64,000 nucleotides of DNA, taken from IMG/VR virus record IMGVR_UViG_3300034198_017889, positions 1 through 64,000 of that record, one strand, 5' to 3'. Below the pieces are notes generated by a model. The model did no database searches. It had not been told where the DNA came from and was given only the letters and a program-made list of their open reading frames with translations. This DNA comes from a virus. Shown here one piece after another: positions 36,988 through 45,588 of this stretch. A program made the position numbers and the translations under genes. The stretch's first letter is position 1, and each line of letters opens with the position of its first letter.

Positions 36988-37620
36988 ATGAATAACTCAA
37001 TAAATAAACTATTAGATGAGCATAAAAAACTCATAGAGTCTGAGGCTAAGAAATATAGTACGAATATTCCTCTCATAACTGCACAGATTGAGGCATACAA
37101 ATTAGCCAGGCAGGCTGCTGAATCATATTCACCATCTGTTGGTAAATTCAGCACCCACCTAGTAAATAACCTTAAGAAGCTTTCAAGACTATCAACCCAG
37201 TATGGCAGCTCAATACGTCTCCCAGAGAACACACAGTTTGGGATAAATAAGATAAACCAAGTAGAGAAGCAATTAGAAAGTGAGTTTGGCAGGTCTCCCA
37301 CAACGGCAGAGATAGCCGACTATGCGGGGATGAATATAAAGATGGTGGACAGTCTACTTAAAAACAAAAGGTCTATTATTTCTTTTACGAATATGCTGGA
37401 AACCCCCACCATCATGGACAGCTCTAATGATGAGTGGGCTACTTTTGTTTATCATGACCTAGCGCCTAGAGATAAATTAATTTTTGAACACATGACTGGA
37501 TTTGGTGGTAAAAAAATAATCGAGTCTGACAAGATAGCTAAGAAATTAAAAATCACTCAACCTCAGATAAACCAAAGAATTAAAATCATTGGAGACATGC
37601 TCAACAAGGGCTGGAAATAA
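36988..37620 (+). CDS. Sigma-70-family-like transcription factor
   Basis: 210 aa. The whole protein reads as a short sigma factor. Region 2-like residues about 35-75 contain YKLARQAAESYSPSVGKFST and a following helix. Region 3-like residues 77-135 contain IRLPENTQFGINKI and the typical EFGRSPTTAEIADYAGMNIK. Region 4-like residues 155-205 contain LAPRDKLIF and an HTH KIAKKLKITQPQINQRIKI. It should confer promoter specificity on an RNA polymerase, either the host's or the phage's own enzyme encoded at 123-6153. It lies among baseplate genes, 1 nt after the hub gene with a good SD (GGAGG, 36975-36979), so it is made late. Confidence 0.8.
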   Translation: MNNSINKLLDEHKKLIESEAKKYSTNIPLITAQIEAYKLARQAAESYSPSVGKFSTHLVNNLKKLSRLSTQYGSSIRLPENTQFGINKINQVEKQLESEFGRSPTTAEIADYAGMNIKMVDSLLKNKRSIISFTNMLETPTIMDSSNDEWATFVYHDLAPRDKLIFEHMTGFGGKKIIESDKIAKKLKITQPQINQRIKIIGDMLNKGWK

Positions 37621-37622
37621 AT

Positions 37623-38045
37623 ATGAGTGATATTACGAAACTAGATGAACTGATGAGTACCATTAAAAAATGGTACCAAGAGGATATCCCAGAGGCCAGA
37701 ACGTCAAAGCTGGACGGAAATGGACGAAAATGGTTCTTGGATAGTATTAAATGGGATAAGACATTAAAGATGGAGGATCTGAGGAAGGCCACCGACAGAA
37801 AAGAATTAAATTCAACTTACACTGAAAGGTACAAGGAAACAGACCCCAAGGCCAGGAAAGGAATTGCAGCCATTAAAATTGAAATCGGTCAGCTATACTC
37901 ATATAATAAGTGCTTCGTACAGAGATATAAATCCAGAATGCAATACTACAAAGACGACTTATCTCAGAAAGGTGGAAGAAATATGTATAATGTTTGGCAA
38001 TCCGTGGCTACATTTAACACGTTTAAAACCAATTTAGATTCATAA
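37623..38045 (+). CDS. Small basic protein, function unknown
   Basis: 140 aa, basic and helical (FVQRYKSRMQYYKDDLSQKG), no membrane segment. It starts 2 nt after the sigma-like gene with no SD. It could act with the sigma factor or belong to the baseplate. Sequence alone does not decide. Confidence 0.6.
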   Translation: MSDITKLDELMSTIKKWYQEDIPEARTSKLDGNGRKWFLDSIKWDKTLKMEDLRKATDRKELNSTYTERYKETDPKARKGIAAIKIEIGQLYSYNKCFVQRYKSRMQYYKDDLSQKGGRNMYNVWQSVATFNTFKTNLDS

Positions 38046-38049
38046 ACTT

Positions 38050-38529
38050 ATGGCTATTCTAGCTGAAACCTCAGATTATACAGATAGAACTGTGGATGTT
38101 AGCATCTTACAGTATCCTGAGGCATTGGCTGTTGGAACCCAGGTGATGACCCCCTCTTTTGGTAACCCATCTAATCTCTGTGCAGGTCCTCAAAAGCTAA
38201 TACAGAGATATACAATATTAATGCTAACCAATGTGGGGTCTCAACCTGAGTACCCTGAGTTTGCAGCTGATTTCCTTTGGCGGCTCCAGGCAGGTATAGG
38301 TCCCACAGACACAATCAGAGCTAGGCAGATATTTACGTTAGCTGACTTTGATGTGGTTAACATTATAAAGCGATATCAAATAACAAACCCAAATTTACCA
38401 TTAGACGAGCAGTTGGCTAACACAAAACTGGTTAACTTGAAGCTGGCCAACAGTTATGTAGGATTCGACGTACTACTCACAACATTGGCTGGCTCCTCTG
38501 TAAATTTCCTGGTACCATTACCTAAATAA
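38050..38529 (+). CDS. Baseplate wedge protein, gp25-like
   Basis: 159 aa. The segment GPQKLIQRYTILMLTNVGSQ followed by a FLWRLQAG turn resembles T4 gp25 / P2 gpW, the small wedge protein that starts sheath assembly. Its position directly before a gpJ/gp6-like gene is the canonical order W-J-I. Identification is by motif and order. Confidence 0.7.
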   Translation: MAILAETSDYTDRTVDVSILQYPEALAVGTQVMTPSFGNPSNLCAGPQKLIQRYTILMLTNVGSQPEYPEFAADFLWRLQAGIGPTDTIRARQIFTLADFDVVNIIKRYQITNPNLPLDEQLANTKLVNLKLANSYVGFDVLLTTLAGSSVNFLVPLPK

Positions 38530-38531
38530 AT

Positions 38532-40145
38532 ATGAGTGAACCAGTACAATCAACCGCAGATAGGTTAACTACCTTTATAGCTAATAATTACAGCAATGCT
38601 GATACCTCTCCAGGATCAGTAATAAGTGAGCTTGTGGTTAAGCTGGCTGCGTCACTACAGAATGCTCAATACAACACAATAGTAGGTATTTCACAGAGCT
38701 CTGCAATCAGTCAAGCACTCGACTCCACAACAGACACTTATTCTAACCAAATAGACTTAATTGCTTCTAATTACAACACCTCAAGAAGTGAAGGAAGGTA
38801 TTCCACGGGTAATATACAAGTAAGGGTTTCTTCACAGAACACCTACAACATAGGCGCAACCCTACAATTCACCCAACCTGCATTAGGTTTAACATACAAG
38901 GTGAACAAGCAATTCAAGGTATCGCCCACACCAGATCTTAACCTAGGGGAGCTTCAACTATTTAGTGAGAATGGTCAGTACTACTTTATACTTCCGGTTA
39001 CCGCCACAGAAGTAGGAACAACCTCACAGGTTTCCTCAGGAACCACATTCTCTGTATTACGCCCTAGCTCAATCTCTAGCTTTGTATCCGCCAAGGCTTA
39101 TGGCAACTTTACATCAGGCCTCCCAAAAGAAACCGACAAGCAATTAATATCTAAATTTAAAAATACTCTAGGTAGTAGCCGGTTTGAATCCCCCGCAGGC
39201 ATGGCCAACAGACTATCTAAAGATTACCCTACATTTCAGACACTCTCAATCTGTGGAGCTAATGACCTAGAGATGACAAGATCAAAGCAGAATGCCTTAG
39301 GAATTTCAACCTTTGGTATGGCAGATGTTTACGTAAGAAACTCAGTAGGACCAGAGACATACAGCACAGCAGTACCAGCCACAAAGACCGGACCCGGAGT
39401 TTGGGAATTAAACTTAGATTCTTCATACTGTGCAGGATTTTACAACGTTTTCTCTATCATACCCAACACCTCAAAGTTAACTGGTGGTACTCTTCCTATC
39501 ACAAACACATCTTTTAGCTACAGACTTTTTACCGATACTAAAAACAATGTAATTACCTCCGCATCCGATGCCAGGTTCTCTAAATACCAAACAGCCAAGA
39601 TCGTATTTACGTATAATGAAGCGCCTGAACTTGAAGTTGGTTCAACGGCGAGTTTTATAGTTTCAGCAAACTATCAACCAAACATCGGAGATATCCAGGA
39701 TCTCATCACATCTAGCGACGAGCGTTTAGCTTGTGCGGACTATCTTGTGAAAGCTGCTCTTCCTTGCTTTGTATCACTAAATATCCCCCTGGTTCTTAAA
39801 AACCCCAACGACACATACGACTCACTCAAGCTCAACAATCTTAAGCAGGAAATATTCAATTACGTTAACACCATCCCCTTCGGAGATGACCTGTATGCAT
39901 CTAAAATTATAACAATTTGTCATAACTACAATATCTCTAGAGTTGATCTACCTATAACTTTAAAAGGTAATATTTTATGCAATGACGGAACCTCTATAAA
40001 CATCGTTGATAATGACTATTTAAAAATACCTACCAATATCCCGGTAGGTGTTTCACCCAAGACTACTCAATTTTTTATAAACTACTACGACACCTCTATA
40101 GGTGGAACAAACGTACTAGATAATATAGGTCTTGAATTACGATAA
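38532..40145 (+). CDS. Baseplate wedge protein, gpJ/gp6-like
   Basis: 537 aa. The N-terminus has the family's typical start, in which a helical segment is followed by TSPGSVISELVVKLAASLQN. A beta-rich body and a C-terminal NVLDNIGLEL follow. In known contractile tails this protein forms the ring of wedge dimers around the hub. Its stop overlaps the next ATG by 1 nt (TAATG). Confidence 0.75.
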   Translation: MSEPVQSTADRLTTFIANNYSNADTSPGSVISELVVKLAASLQNAQYNTIVGISQSSAISQALDSTTDTYSNQIDLIASNYNTSRSEGRYSTGNIQVRVSSQNTYNIGATLQFTQPALGLTYKVNKQFKVSPTPDLNLGELQLFSENGQYYFILPVTATEVGTTSQVSSGTTFSVLRPSSISSFVSAKAYGNFTSGLPKETDKQLISKFKNTLGSSRFESPAGMANRLSKDYPTFQTLSICGANDLEMTRSKQNALGISTFGMADVYVRNSVGPETYSTAVPATKTGPGVWELNLDSSYCAGFYNVFSIIPNTSKLTGGTLPITNTSFSYRLFTDTKNNVITSASDARFSKYQTAKIVFTYNEAPELEVGSTASFIVSANYQPNIGDIQDLITSSDERLACADYLVKAALPCFVSLNIPLVLKNPNDTYDSLKLNNLKQEIFNYVNTIPFGDDLYASKIITICHNYNISRVDLPITLKGNILCNDGTSINIVDNDYLKIPTNIPVGVSPKTTQFFINYYDTSIGGTNVLDNIGLELR

Positions 40146-41938
40146 TGGACTTTGGGTTTTTATCATCTCAATATCCCGCTAAAGACTATACCAGCGGAGA
40201 TAGACTCCTTTTGTCATTAGGGTCGTTTTGGACCCAGATATTCCAGGAGCAGGGTACATTACGTGGGTACACCCTAGGTATGGCTGAGGAACTAATCCAG
40301 AGCTACTATACATTAATAGAGACTCTGAATAGTTACTCTATTAAAGATATCCCTGTACTCTCAAAAACCAAATGGCAGCCAATAATCATAAAGCGCTCTA
40401 CATTTAACCAGACTCCTTTTAAGTTTAAGAGTAACGAGGCTGTATTCGGGTCCCAACCAGAAAGTGATAAGTTTTACAGGAACGAGACATTTAGATTCGG
40501 TAAACCCCAAAGCCCCACTGGAACTGTTTTTAGTTTTACTCCAGACTTCCAGCTCCGTAAGTTTTCAATCATAGCCGATAGAATAATTAATCCTACTTGT
40601 GTTTTCACGAACGGTGTAGACATCACGATGGATGAGTCAAATAATTTATATTTCAACGTAGACTTATTTAGTAATTTAACAATTCCTAGAGCTTCCCTAG
40701 TAGATTCGTCTGGAACTCCTGAAAAATATATACTTCCTGACGGAACAATAGGTAATGACGAATTCATAATTCTATGGTGCTATAACTCTGAGAGTGATAC
40801 AGAATACGTATATTCTAATTTTGGTAAACTGTTCGACTTTAAACTACCCTCTAGTGAGGTGTACAAAGGGATGCTCAAATCTATTTTCAATCTTTTTGTA
40901 TCTGGCCCTACAGTTAACTCTATTAAGTCAATAATGGCGGCGTTTAACGGAATCACTCCAGTTATATCCCCAGTGGAGACAATAGAAGGAATACACAGTG
41001 ACAATCTACTCAACTATGTAATTACTGATAAGCATGTTTATAAGTTCGAAACTCATCAAGAGTTAAGGTCAGAGATCAAAGTGGGAGATGTGGTTTATGG
41101 TGGCGATATTCTTGTTAACACAGTGGAATATTACGACAACATGACCGACTACGAGTGGTGGAAGACAGCCATAGCCACCCCCAAACTAGGTATATCCTCT
41201 CATGTGTTTTTAGGTAACTATAAGCACCAGCTTTTCTTCTCTACCTCTCCAGAGATGGCCACTCTTTCCGCTGATGACAAAGTAAACTTTCCTGTGCATG
41301 GTGAGATAGAGGATGTAGCGGAATTTCAAAAATATATAAACCTACCTGCTAATAAGTCAGCGGTTAAAAAATCTCTAGGCCTCAAGAATCCTGGTAACGT
41401 AGCAATTATTACTCCCCTAAACTTCTTGTTTGATAACTTTTTTAAAAATAACACAGCACTACTAAAATTTAACTTTTATAGCCCGGAAGAACTTGCAGTT
41501 TTCTTTAGTTATTTTCCAATGATGAAGAACTATCTTCCATCACACGTTTATATTCTATTGTACGTTAATCTTAATTTACCATCATTGGAATATGGTAGAA
41601 TGAACTCCAGATATAGTTTACCTCAGTTCAATAACGCTAAGTTGAGCTTAGATGGCTCAGATAGCTCAGGTTTACGCCCAGAGTTATTGCCTGCCGATCC
41701 AGAGTACTACAAAAGCTACAAAGACAGATTGTTCTGTATAAGTGAGTCACCCCAGGCTATGGATCGCAATCCATTATTTCACCCCTCTAACTTGGAACGC
41801 GTTACATTAGCAAATAATGAAAGAATGGCTGGTATTACTAGGGCGATAGATGGTAAAGTTTTTACAGCTATTCCTAACACCGTACCTACCCCTACAAATA
41901 AAGAAATTCCTACAGTGTTATTAATCGACTTTTCTTAG
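40145..41938 (+). CDS. Baseplate wedge protein, gpI/gp7-position
   Basis: 597 aa, mixed alpha/beta. The N-terminal helical region (LGMAEELIQSYYTLIETLNS) resembles wedge proteins encoded right after gpJ. A central RASLVDSSGTPEKYILPDG and a long C-terminal globular part follow. Assignment rests on order and on the 1-nt coupling with the gpJ-like gene. The sequence itself is not diagnostic. Confidence 0.6.
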   Translation: MDFGFLSSQYPAKDYTSGDRLLLSLGSFWTQIFQEQGTLRGYTLGMAEELIQSYYTLIETLNSYSIKDIPVLSKTKWQPIIIKRSTFNQTPFKFKSNEAVFGSQPESDKFYRNETFRFGKPQSPTGTVFSFTPDFQLRKFSIIADRIINPTCVFTNGVDITMDESNNLYFNVDLFSNLTIPRASLVDSSGTPEKYILPDGTIGNDEFIILWCYNSESDTEYVYSNFGKLFDFKLPSSEVYKGMLKSIFNLFVSGPTVNSIKSIMAAFNGITPVISPVETIEGIHSDNLLNYVITDKHVYKFETHQELRSEIKVGDVVYGGDILVNTVEYYDNMTDYEWWKTAIATPKLGISSHVFLGNYKHQLFFSTSPEMATLSADDKVNFPVHGEIEDVAEFQKYINLPANKSAVKKSLGLKNPGNVAIITPLNFLFDNFFKNNTALLKFNFYSPEELAVFFSYFPMMKNYLPSHVYILLYVNLNLPSLEYGRMNSRYSLPQFNNAKLSLDGSDSSGLRPELLPADPEYYKSYKDRLFCISESPQAMDRNPLFHPSNLERVTLANNERMAGITRAIDGKVFTAIPNTVPTPTNKEIPTVLLIDFS

Positions 41939-41946
41939 CCTTAAAG

Positions 41947-41952
41947 TATAAT
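41947..41952 (+). promoter_or_regulatory. TATAAT -10 box for the adhesion gene cluster
   Basis: A perfect TATAAT 10 nt before the ATG at 41963, leaving a 0-4 nt leader. No clear -35. Confidence 0.45.
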
Positions 41953-41962
41953 TAAAGAAAAT

Positions 41963-42532
41963 ATGGGAACCCTAGAAAAAAGTAATTTAAACAAGTCAAT
42001 CTCAGGTTTTGTGAAGATTTGGAAGTCCTGCCCTGTAACTGGAGCAGTGGAAGTTGTTGTAGATCAACCTAATATGATTCTTTATGGCGGTGCCAGGCTT
42101 ATGGCTTATGCCCTTGGAGGTAAACCCAATACAGGAATTTGGGGTATGTATATCGGATATAATAATAACCAAACATTCAGCAGACCAACTATTGACACTG
42201 CTTACTCTCAAACATTCGCAGGTTTCGACGCTGCCCAGGGTTTTGGATATCTAAGAGAACCCCTTACATTTACCCCTAATTACCTGTCTGACGCCAGTTA
42301 TCAAGACAACACGGTTTTGTTTAGCACAATGATAACATCCTCCACCTCAGCTGGTGGTGCCTTATTCCAAGACGGTGTTAGTAATATTTACGAGGTTGCC
42401 TTGGTGGGCGCACAAGACCCATCGAATAGTAACAAGGATATTGTGTTTTCTAGAACAGGATTTAACACAATTAAATATGATTCCACGTTTAACTTTACCA
42501 TAACCTGGGGAATTAAGTTCCTCGTAGATTAA
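41963..42532 (+). CDS. Tail or fibre-associated structural protein
   Basis: 189 aa. It has a beta-rich fold with a helical start of the type N-x-I-x-x-G-[GA]-R-x-x-[ML]-A (QPNMILYGGARLMAYALGG) and a late FNFTITWGIKFLVD strand. Many phage fibre/baseplate-linked proteins share this general pattern. It heads the adhesion cluster under its own promoter. Confidence 0.55.
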   Translation: MGTLEKSNLNKSISGFVKIWKSCPVTGAVEVVVDQPNMILYGGARLMAYALGGKPNTGIWGMYIGYNNNQTFSRPTIDTAYSQTFAGFDAAQGFGYLREPLTFTPNYLSDASYQDNTVLFSTMITSSTSAGGALFQDGVSNIYEVALVGAQDPSNSNKDIVFSRTGFNTIKYDSTFNFTITWGIKFLVD

Positions 42533-42537
42533 TATTT

Positions 42538-44682
42538 ATGTCTGTAACACCCTGGGTACCTACGGTACAACTAATTCAAGATGGTCAGGACGTTTCACAA
42601 GCTGTAGTAAACGTTCCATTAGAGCAGCTCATTCAAAGAGACCAACATCTCTACGACGAATTTGCTGAGCTTCAGGGTAAGTCTGTACTTATCAGCTTTG
42701 GTGACCCTGTATACCCGGGAGATACGCAGGGAAACAGCCCCATTTTGGACGGTGAGTTAAATGTAGTTTATTTTAGAGATGACCAAGGTGGTAAGGGGTT
42801 ATCTAGGGCACAGACTGGGTTTTCGTCCTCTAATACATCAAGCATGTTCTCTCCTAACAAGTCTAACTACGCTTTTGGTATTGTTAAATCAGTTAGCTCT
42901 GATAATTTGGTGGATTGCTTTATAGAGGGTGTGTGTGAGTTTAATACTCCTATGGATGACCCTATAAATGGCATACTCGAAACTTCCAGGGACATAAATG
43001 GTAACCCTGTATCAGAGGTTTTTGAGACTGGTCCATACTATCTCTCAAGAAAGCTTCCAGGTAAACTCACTAAGAATCCTGACGGTGTGCCAGTGTATGT
43101 GGGCTATGCATTATCACCTACTAAGTTCTTACTACACCCGTCTGTTGATGAATTCTCTCAGTTCTTCATAAACTATAGGTATACCGTTTTAGACCGTCCG
43201 GTGTATCCTCCTGTTCTGAGTGAGGATGGAACAACTTGGACAATACCAACACCACCAGGCCAGCCAGCTAACCCAAACAGACTAGGCTGGATAGCTGCAA
43301 GCCAAGCTAATCTTCCTGGCTATACAATTCCTACAAGCCCTCTAGGTGTGCAGGCTAAGTTTTTCTATCACATACCTAATAACATAAAAGACCCGGCATC
43401 TCCTGACTTCATTCATTTAAATAATGACGAGAGAGTTGAGGCCGCTGAGCTAGGTAGTTTGCTTCCTCCGGTTCCTTCTAATTTTGTTGAGCTTATGTCT
43501 AATGGTGTGGATCAACGCTACTGTGATGTTTACTCCCCTGACGGCATTTACTCAGTTGATGACTATGGTATATGGTGGTTCACCGATCAGGCTGGTTTGC
43601 AACCCTGGGCGGACGATATTCTTTCACAAGGTAACTGGGATCCCACAGACTGGGATACCTACAAGGGAAGCAACTTCAGAAGACCAAGATTATTCATATC
43701 TTTTGCTAAATTTAATCCCGCCCTTAGAACACAATTAGTAAGCTCTCTCAGACCATTTAATAATTTAGCAGATCAATCTATAGGCGTGGGGCAAACTCGC
43801 AATAATAGCTCAAACTTCATAACTTTTTACACAAAAGATAACCCTAGTGTTATTTCTCCTACTGGTGACTTACTTGTAAAGGTTAACCCTCAGTTCATCC
43901 CTGCTGGGTTATCCGCTAACTTAGCCTCAGTCCCGTCTAGTGTTGTTAATAATCAATATACTACATCTCCAGGGTATACCGCAGGAAGTGCTGTAGCTGA
44001 TATCACTTTTGATCAAGTCCAAGGCAAGTTTATCAAGACCGTGACTCCAGTTGTATCCAAGCTTTCAGGTGTTGGAGGAATTAATGTTTCCCCTGTTTCG
44101 GGTGAACCAGGAGCTTATAATGTATCTTATCTAACCAGGGGAATATATGGCCTTGTGGATTCTATCGAACCTGTTAACTCTAGGTTAGAATTCAGGGGAT
44201 TAAACTCATATATCAGGCTACCATATTCAAAACCTGTGACTGTTCCTTACGGACTTATAGGCAAGGTGGTTCTCACAAAAGAAGCTATTAACAATGTACC
44301 ATTAAACCTAACTATGCAGGTTTTTGGTAATTCTGGATATACCTCAGGTAACTCTAACACAACACTCACATTCACTTTTGAATATTCTGCAACAACAGCT
44401 CAAAATTCATCAGCCCCTAGTGGAACATTAGGTATTAATAACTTAGTAAGTTTGACCTCTGTTGGAACATCAACCATAACTTTAAATATGCCAACCTCTG
44501 GAGGGTATGTCGCTTACACACCTATCAATTTGGAGGGTGTATTAACAATCCCAGCTCAGTACATAGCGGAGGACACAGTTGTTAATTTTAAAATTGTAAG
44601 AATCTTCTCCAGCACCGGAAACGATTATGCGAGTGATATAGGTATTCTCGGCATATACTGGGGTATCACCAACGTTCAATAA
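42538..44682 (+). CDS. Large tail fibre-like protein
   Basis: 714 aa. The N-terminus (AVVNVPLEQLIQRDQHLYDE) is a fibre/baseplate attachment motif of the kind [VI]-N-x-P-[LI]-x-x-L-x-x-R-D-x-x-L. The rest is beta-rich with Pro-, Ser-, Thr- and Asn-rich stretches and a C-terminal jelly-roll-like region (LTMQVFGNSGYTSGNSNTTL; IKFVI-like strands absent). It lies at the start of the fibre block. The stop overlaps the next ATG by 1 nt. Confidence 0.6.
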   Translation: MSVTPWVPTVQLIQDGQDVSQAVVNVPLEQLIQRDQHLYDEFAELQGKSVLISFGDPVYPGDTQGNSPILDGELNVVYFRDDQGGKGLSRAQTGFSSSNTSSMFSPNKSNYAFGIVKSVSSDNLVDCFIEGVCEFNTPMDDPINGILETSRDINGNPVSEVFETGPYYLSRKLPGKLTKNPDGVPVYVGYALSPTKFLLHPSVDEFSQFFINYRYTVLDRPVYPPVLSEDGTTWTIPTPPGQPANPNRLGWIAASQANLPGYTIPTSPLGVQAKFFYHIPNNIKDPASPDFIHLNNDERVEAAELGSLLPPVPSNFVELMSNGVDQRYCDVYSPDGIYSVDDYGIWWFTDQAGLQPWADDILSQGNWDPTDWDTYKGSNFRRPRLFISFAKFNPALRTQLVSSLRPFNNLADQSIGVGQTRNNSSNFITFYTKDNPSVISPTGDLLVKVNPQFIPAGLSANLASVPSSVVNNQYTTSPGYTAGSAVADITFDQVQGKFIKTVTPVVSKLSGVGGINVSPVSGEPGAYNVSYLTRGIYGLVDSIEPVNSRLEFRGLNSYIRLPYSKPVTVPYGLIGKVVLTKEAINNVPLNLTMQVFGNSGYTSGNSNTTLTFTFEYSATTAQNSSAPSGTLGINNLVSLTSVGTSTITLNMPTSGGYVAYTPINLEGVLTIPAQYIAEDTVVNFKIVRIFSSTGNDYASDIGILGIYWGITNVQ

Positions 44683-45572
44683 TGCCCTGGGTAGACTCAC
44701 TAGACTATTTAGACTTAAACTCACTACGGCGCTACCCAATAAGGGAAAACACCTCTGTAGTGAGTCAGGATGGTGTATTTCAAATTCCTGACAACCTTAT
44801 TGTTGATTTCTCGCTATCAGCGTCTAACGATATATCTAAAAGATTCTACATTTCACGAATATTCAATAAACTGTTTTCGTGTACGATCGATATAGCTGAC
44901 TATAGCAATTATTCTATTGTTGGTAGTTTTGAAATAGATTTTAATAAACATAAACTTAACGATACCTATTATCTATCTGGTGTGGGTGACTATGTGGGGG
45001 CTAATGGTAAAATTACCATAGGTAGAGGGAATGATTTACAACTACAACCTGCAGGTAATTTCACGTTCAACCCTGAGTCTACTGAGTTTGAGACCAGGAC
45101 AATTATTCCTGGTTTGGCTGGAGTGTCTAGTATCAAGTATATAGACTCCAAGGGTAGCAGTAGAACTCTCACAGGAGCCGTTACAATGCAGGCTAGATCA
45201 AACATGGCATTCTCATTTGACGCCCTTAGTAACACGGTAGCTATGGATGTAGGTGATAACTTAGGGCTTAACAAGATTTGTACAACGAACAATTGCGTTA
45301 AAAGAATTAACGGTGTTGCTCCAGAGCCTACAACAGGTAATATCAGCTTTATCGGGATGGATTGTATGCAGGTATCCAGCAGCGCTGCCTACACTATTAA
45401 GTTTGAGGATACCTGCTGTACTCCCTGCTCAGGTTGCTCAGATCTATCAACACTCACAACCAGGCTCACAAGTCTGGAGAATAGTTTTATTGACTTAAAG
45501 AATTATTATTCTACCCTCAATGGACAGCTGACCAATTACTTAACAACTGTTAATTCTAATTGTTCTTGCTGA
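44682..45572 (+). CDS. Tail adhesion protein, YP-module family member 1
   Basis: 296 aa. Starts with the shared N-terminal module (YLDLNSLRRYPIREN, then DGVFQIPDNLIVDFSLS). Later comes the second shared motif (CVKRINGVAPEPTTGNISF), and the protein ends in a Cys-rich stretch (CCTPCSGCSDL) and a helix (LEN-x-x-x-DLKNYY). The same three parts occur at the head of the giant protein that follows, which suggests duplication. Probably a baseplate-bound fibre or its adaptor. Confidence 0.65.
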   Translation: MPWVDSLDYLDLNSLRRYPIRENTSVVSQDGVFQIPDNLIVDFSLSASNDISKRFYISRIFNKLFSCTIDIADYSNYSIVGSFEIDFNKHKLNDTYYLSGVGDYVGANGKITIGRGNDLQLQPAGNFTFNPESTEFETRTIIPGLAGVSSIKYIDSKGSSRTLTGAVTMQARSNMAFSFDALSNTVAMDVGDNLGLNKICTTNNCVKRINGVAPEPTTGNISFIGMDCMQVSSSAAYTIKFEDTCCTPCSGCSDLSTLTTRLTSLENSFIDLKNYYSTLNGQLTNYLTTVNSNCSC

Positions 45573-45588
45573 TAATTAGACTAACAGT

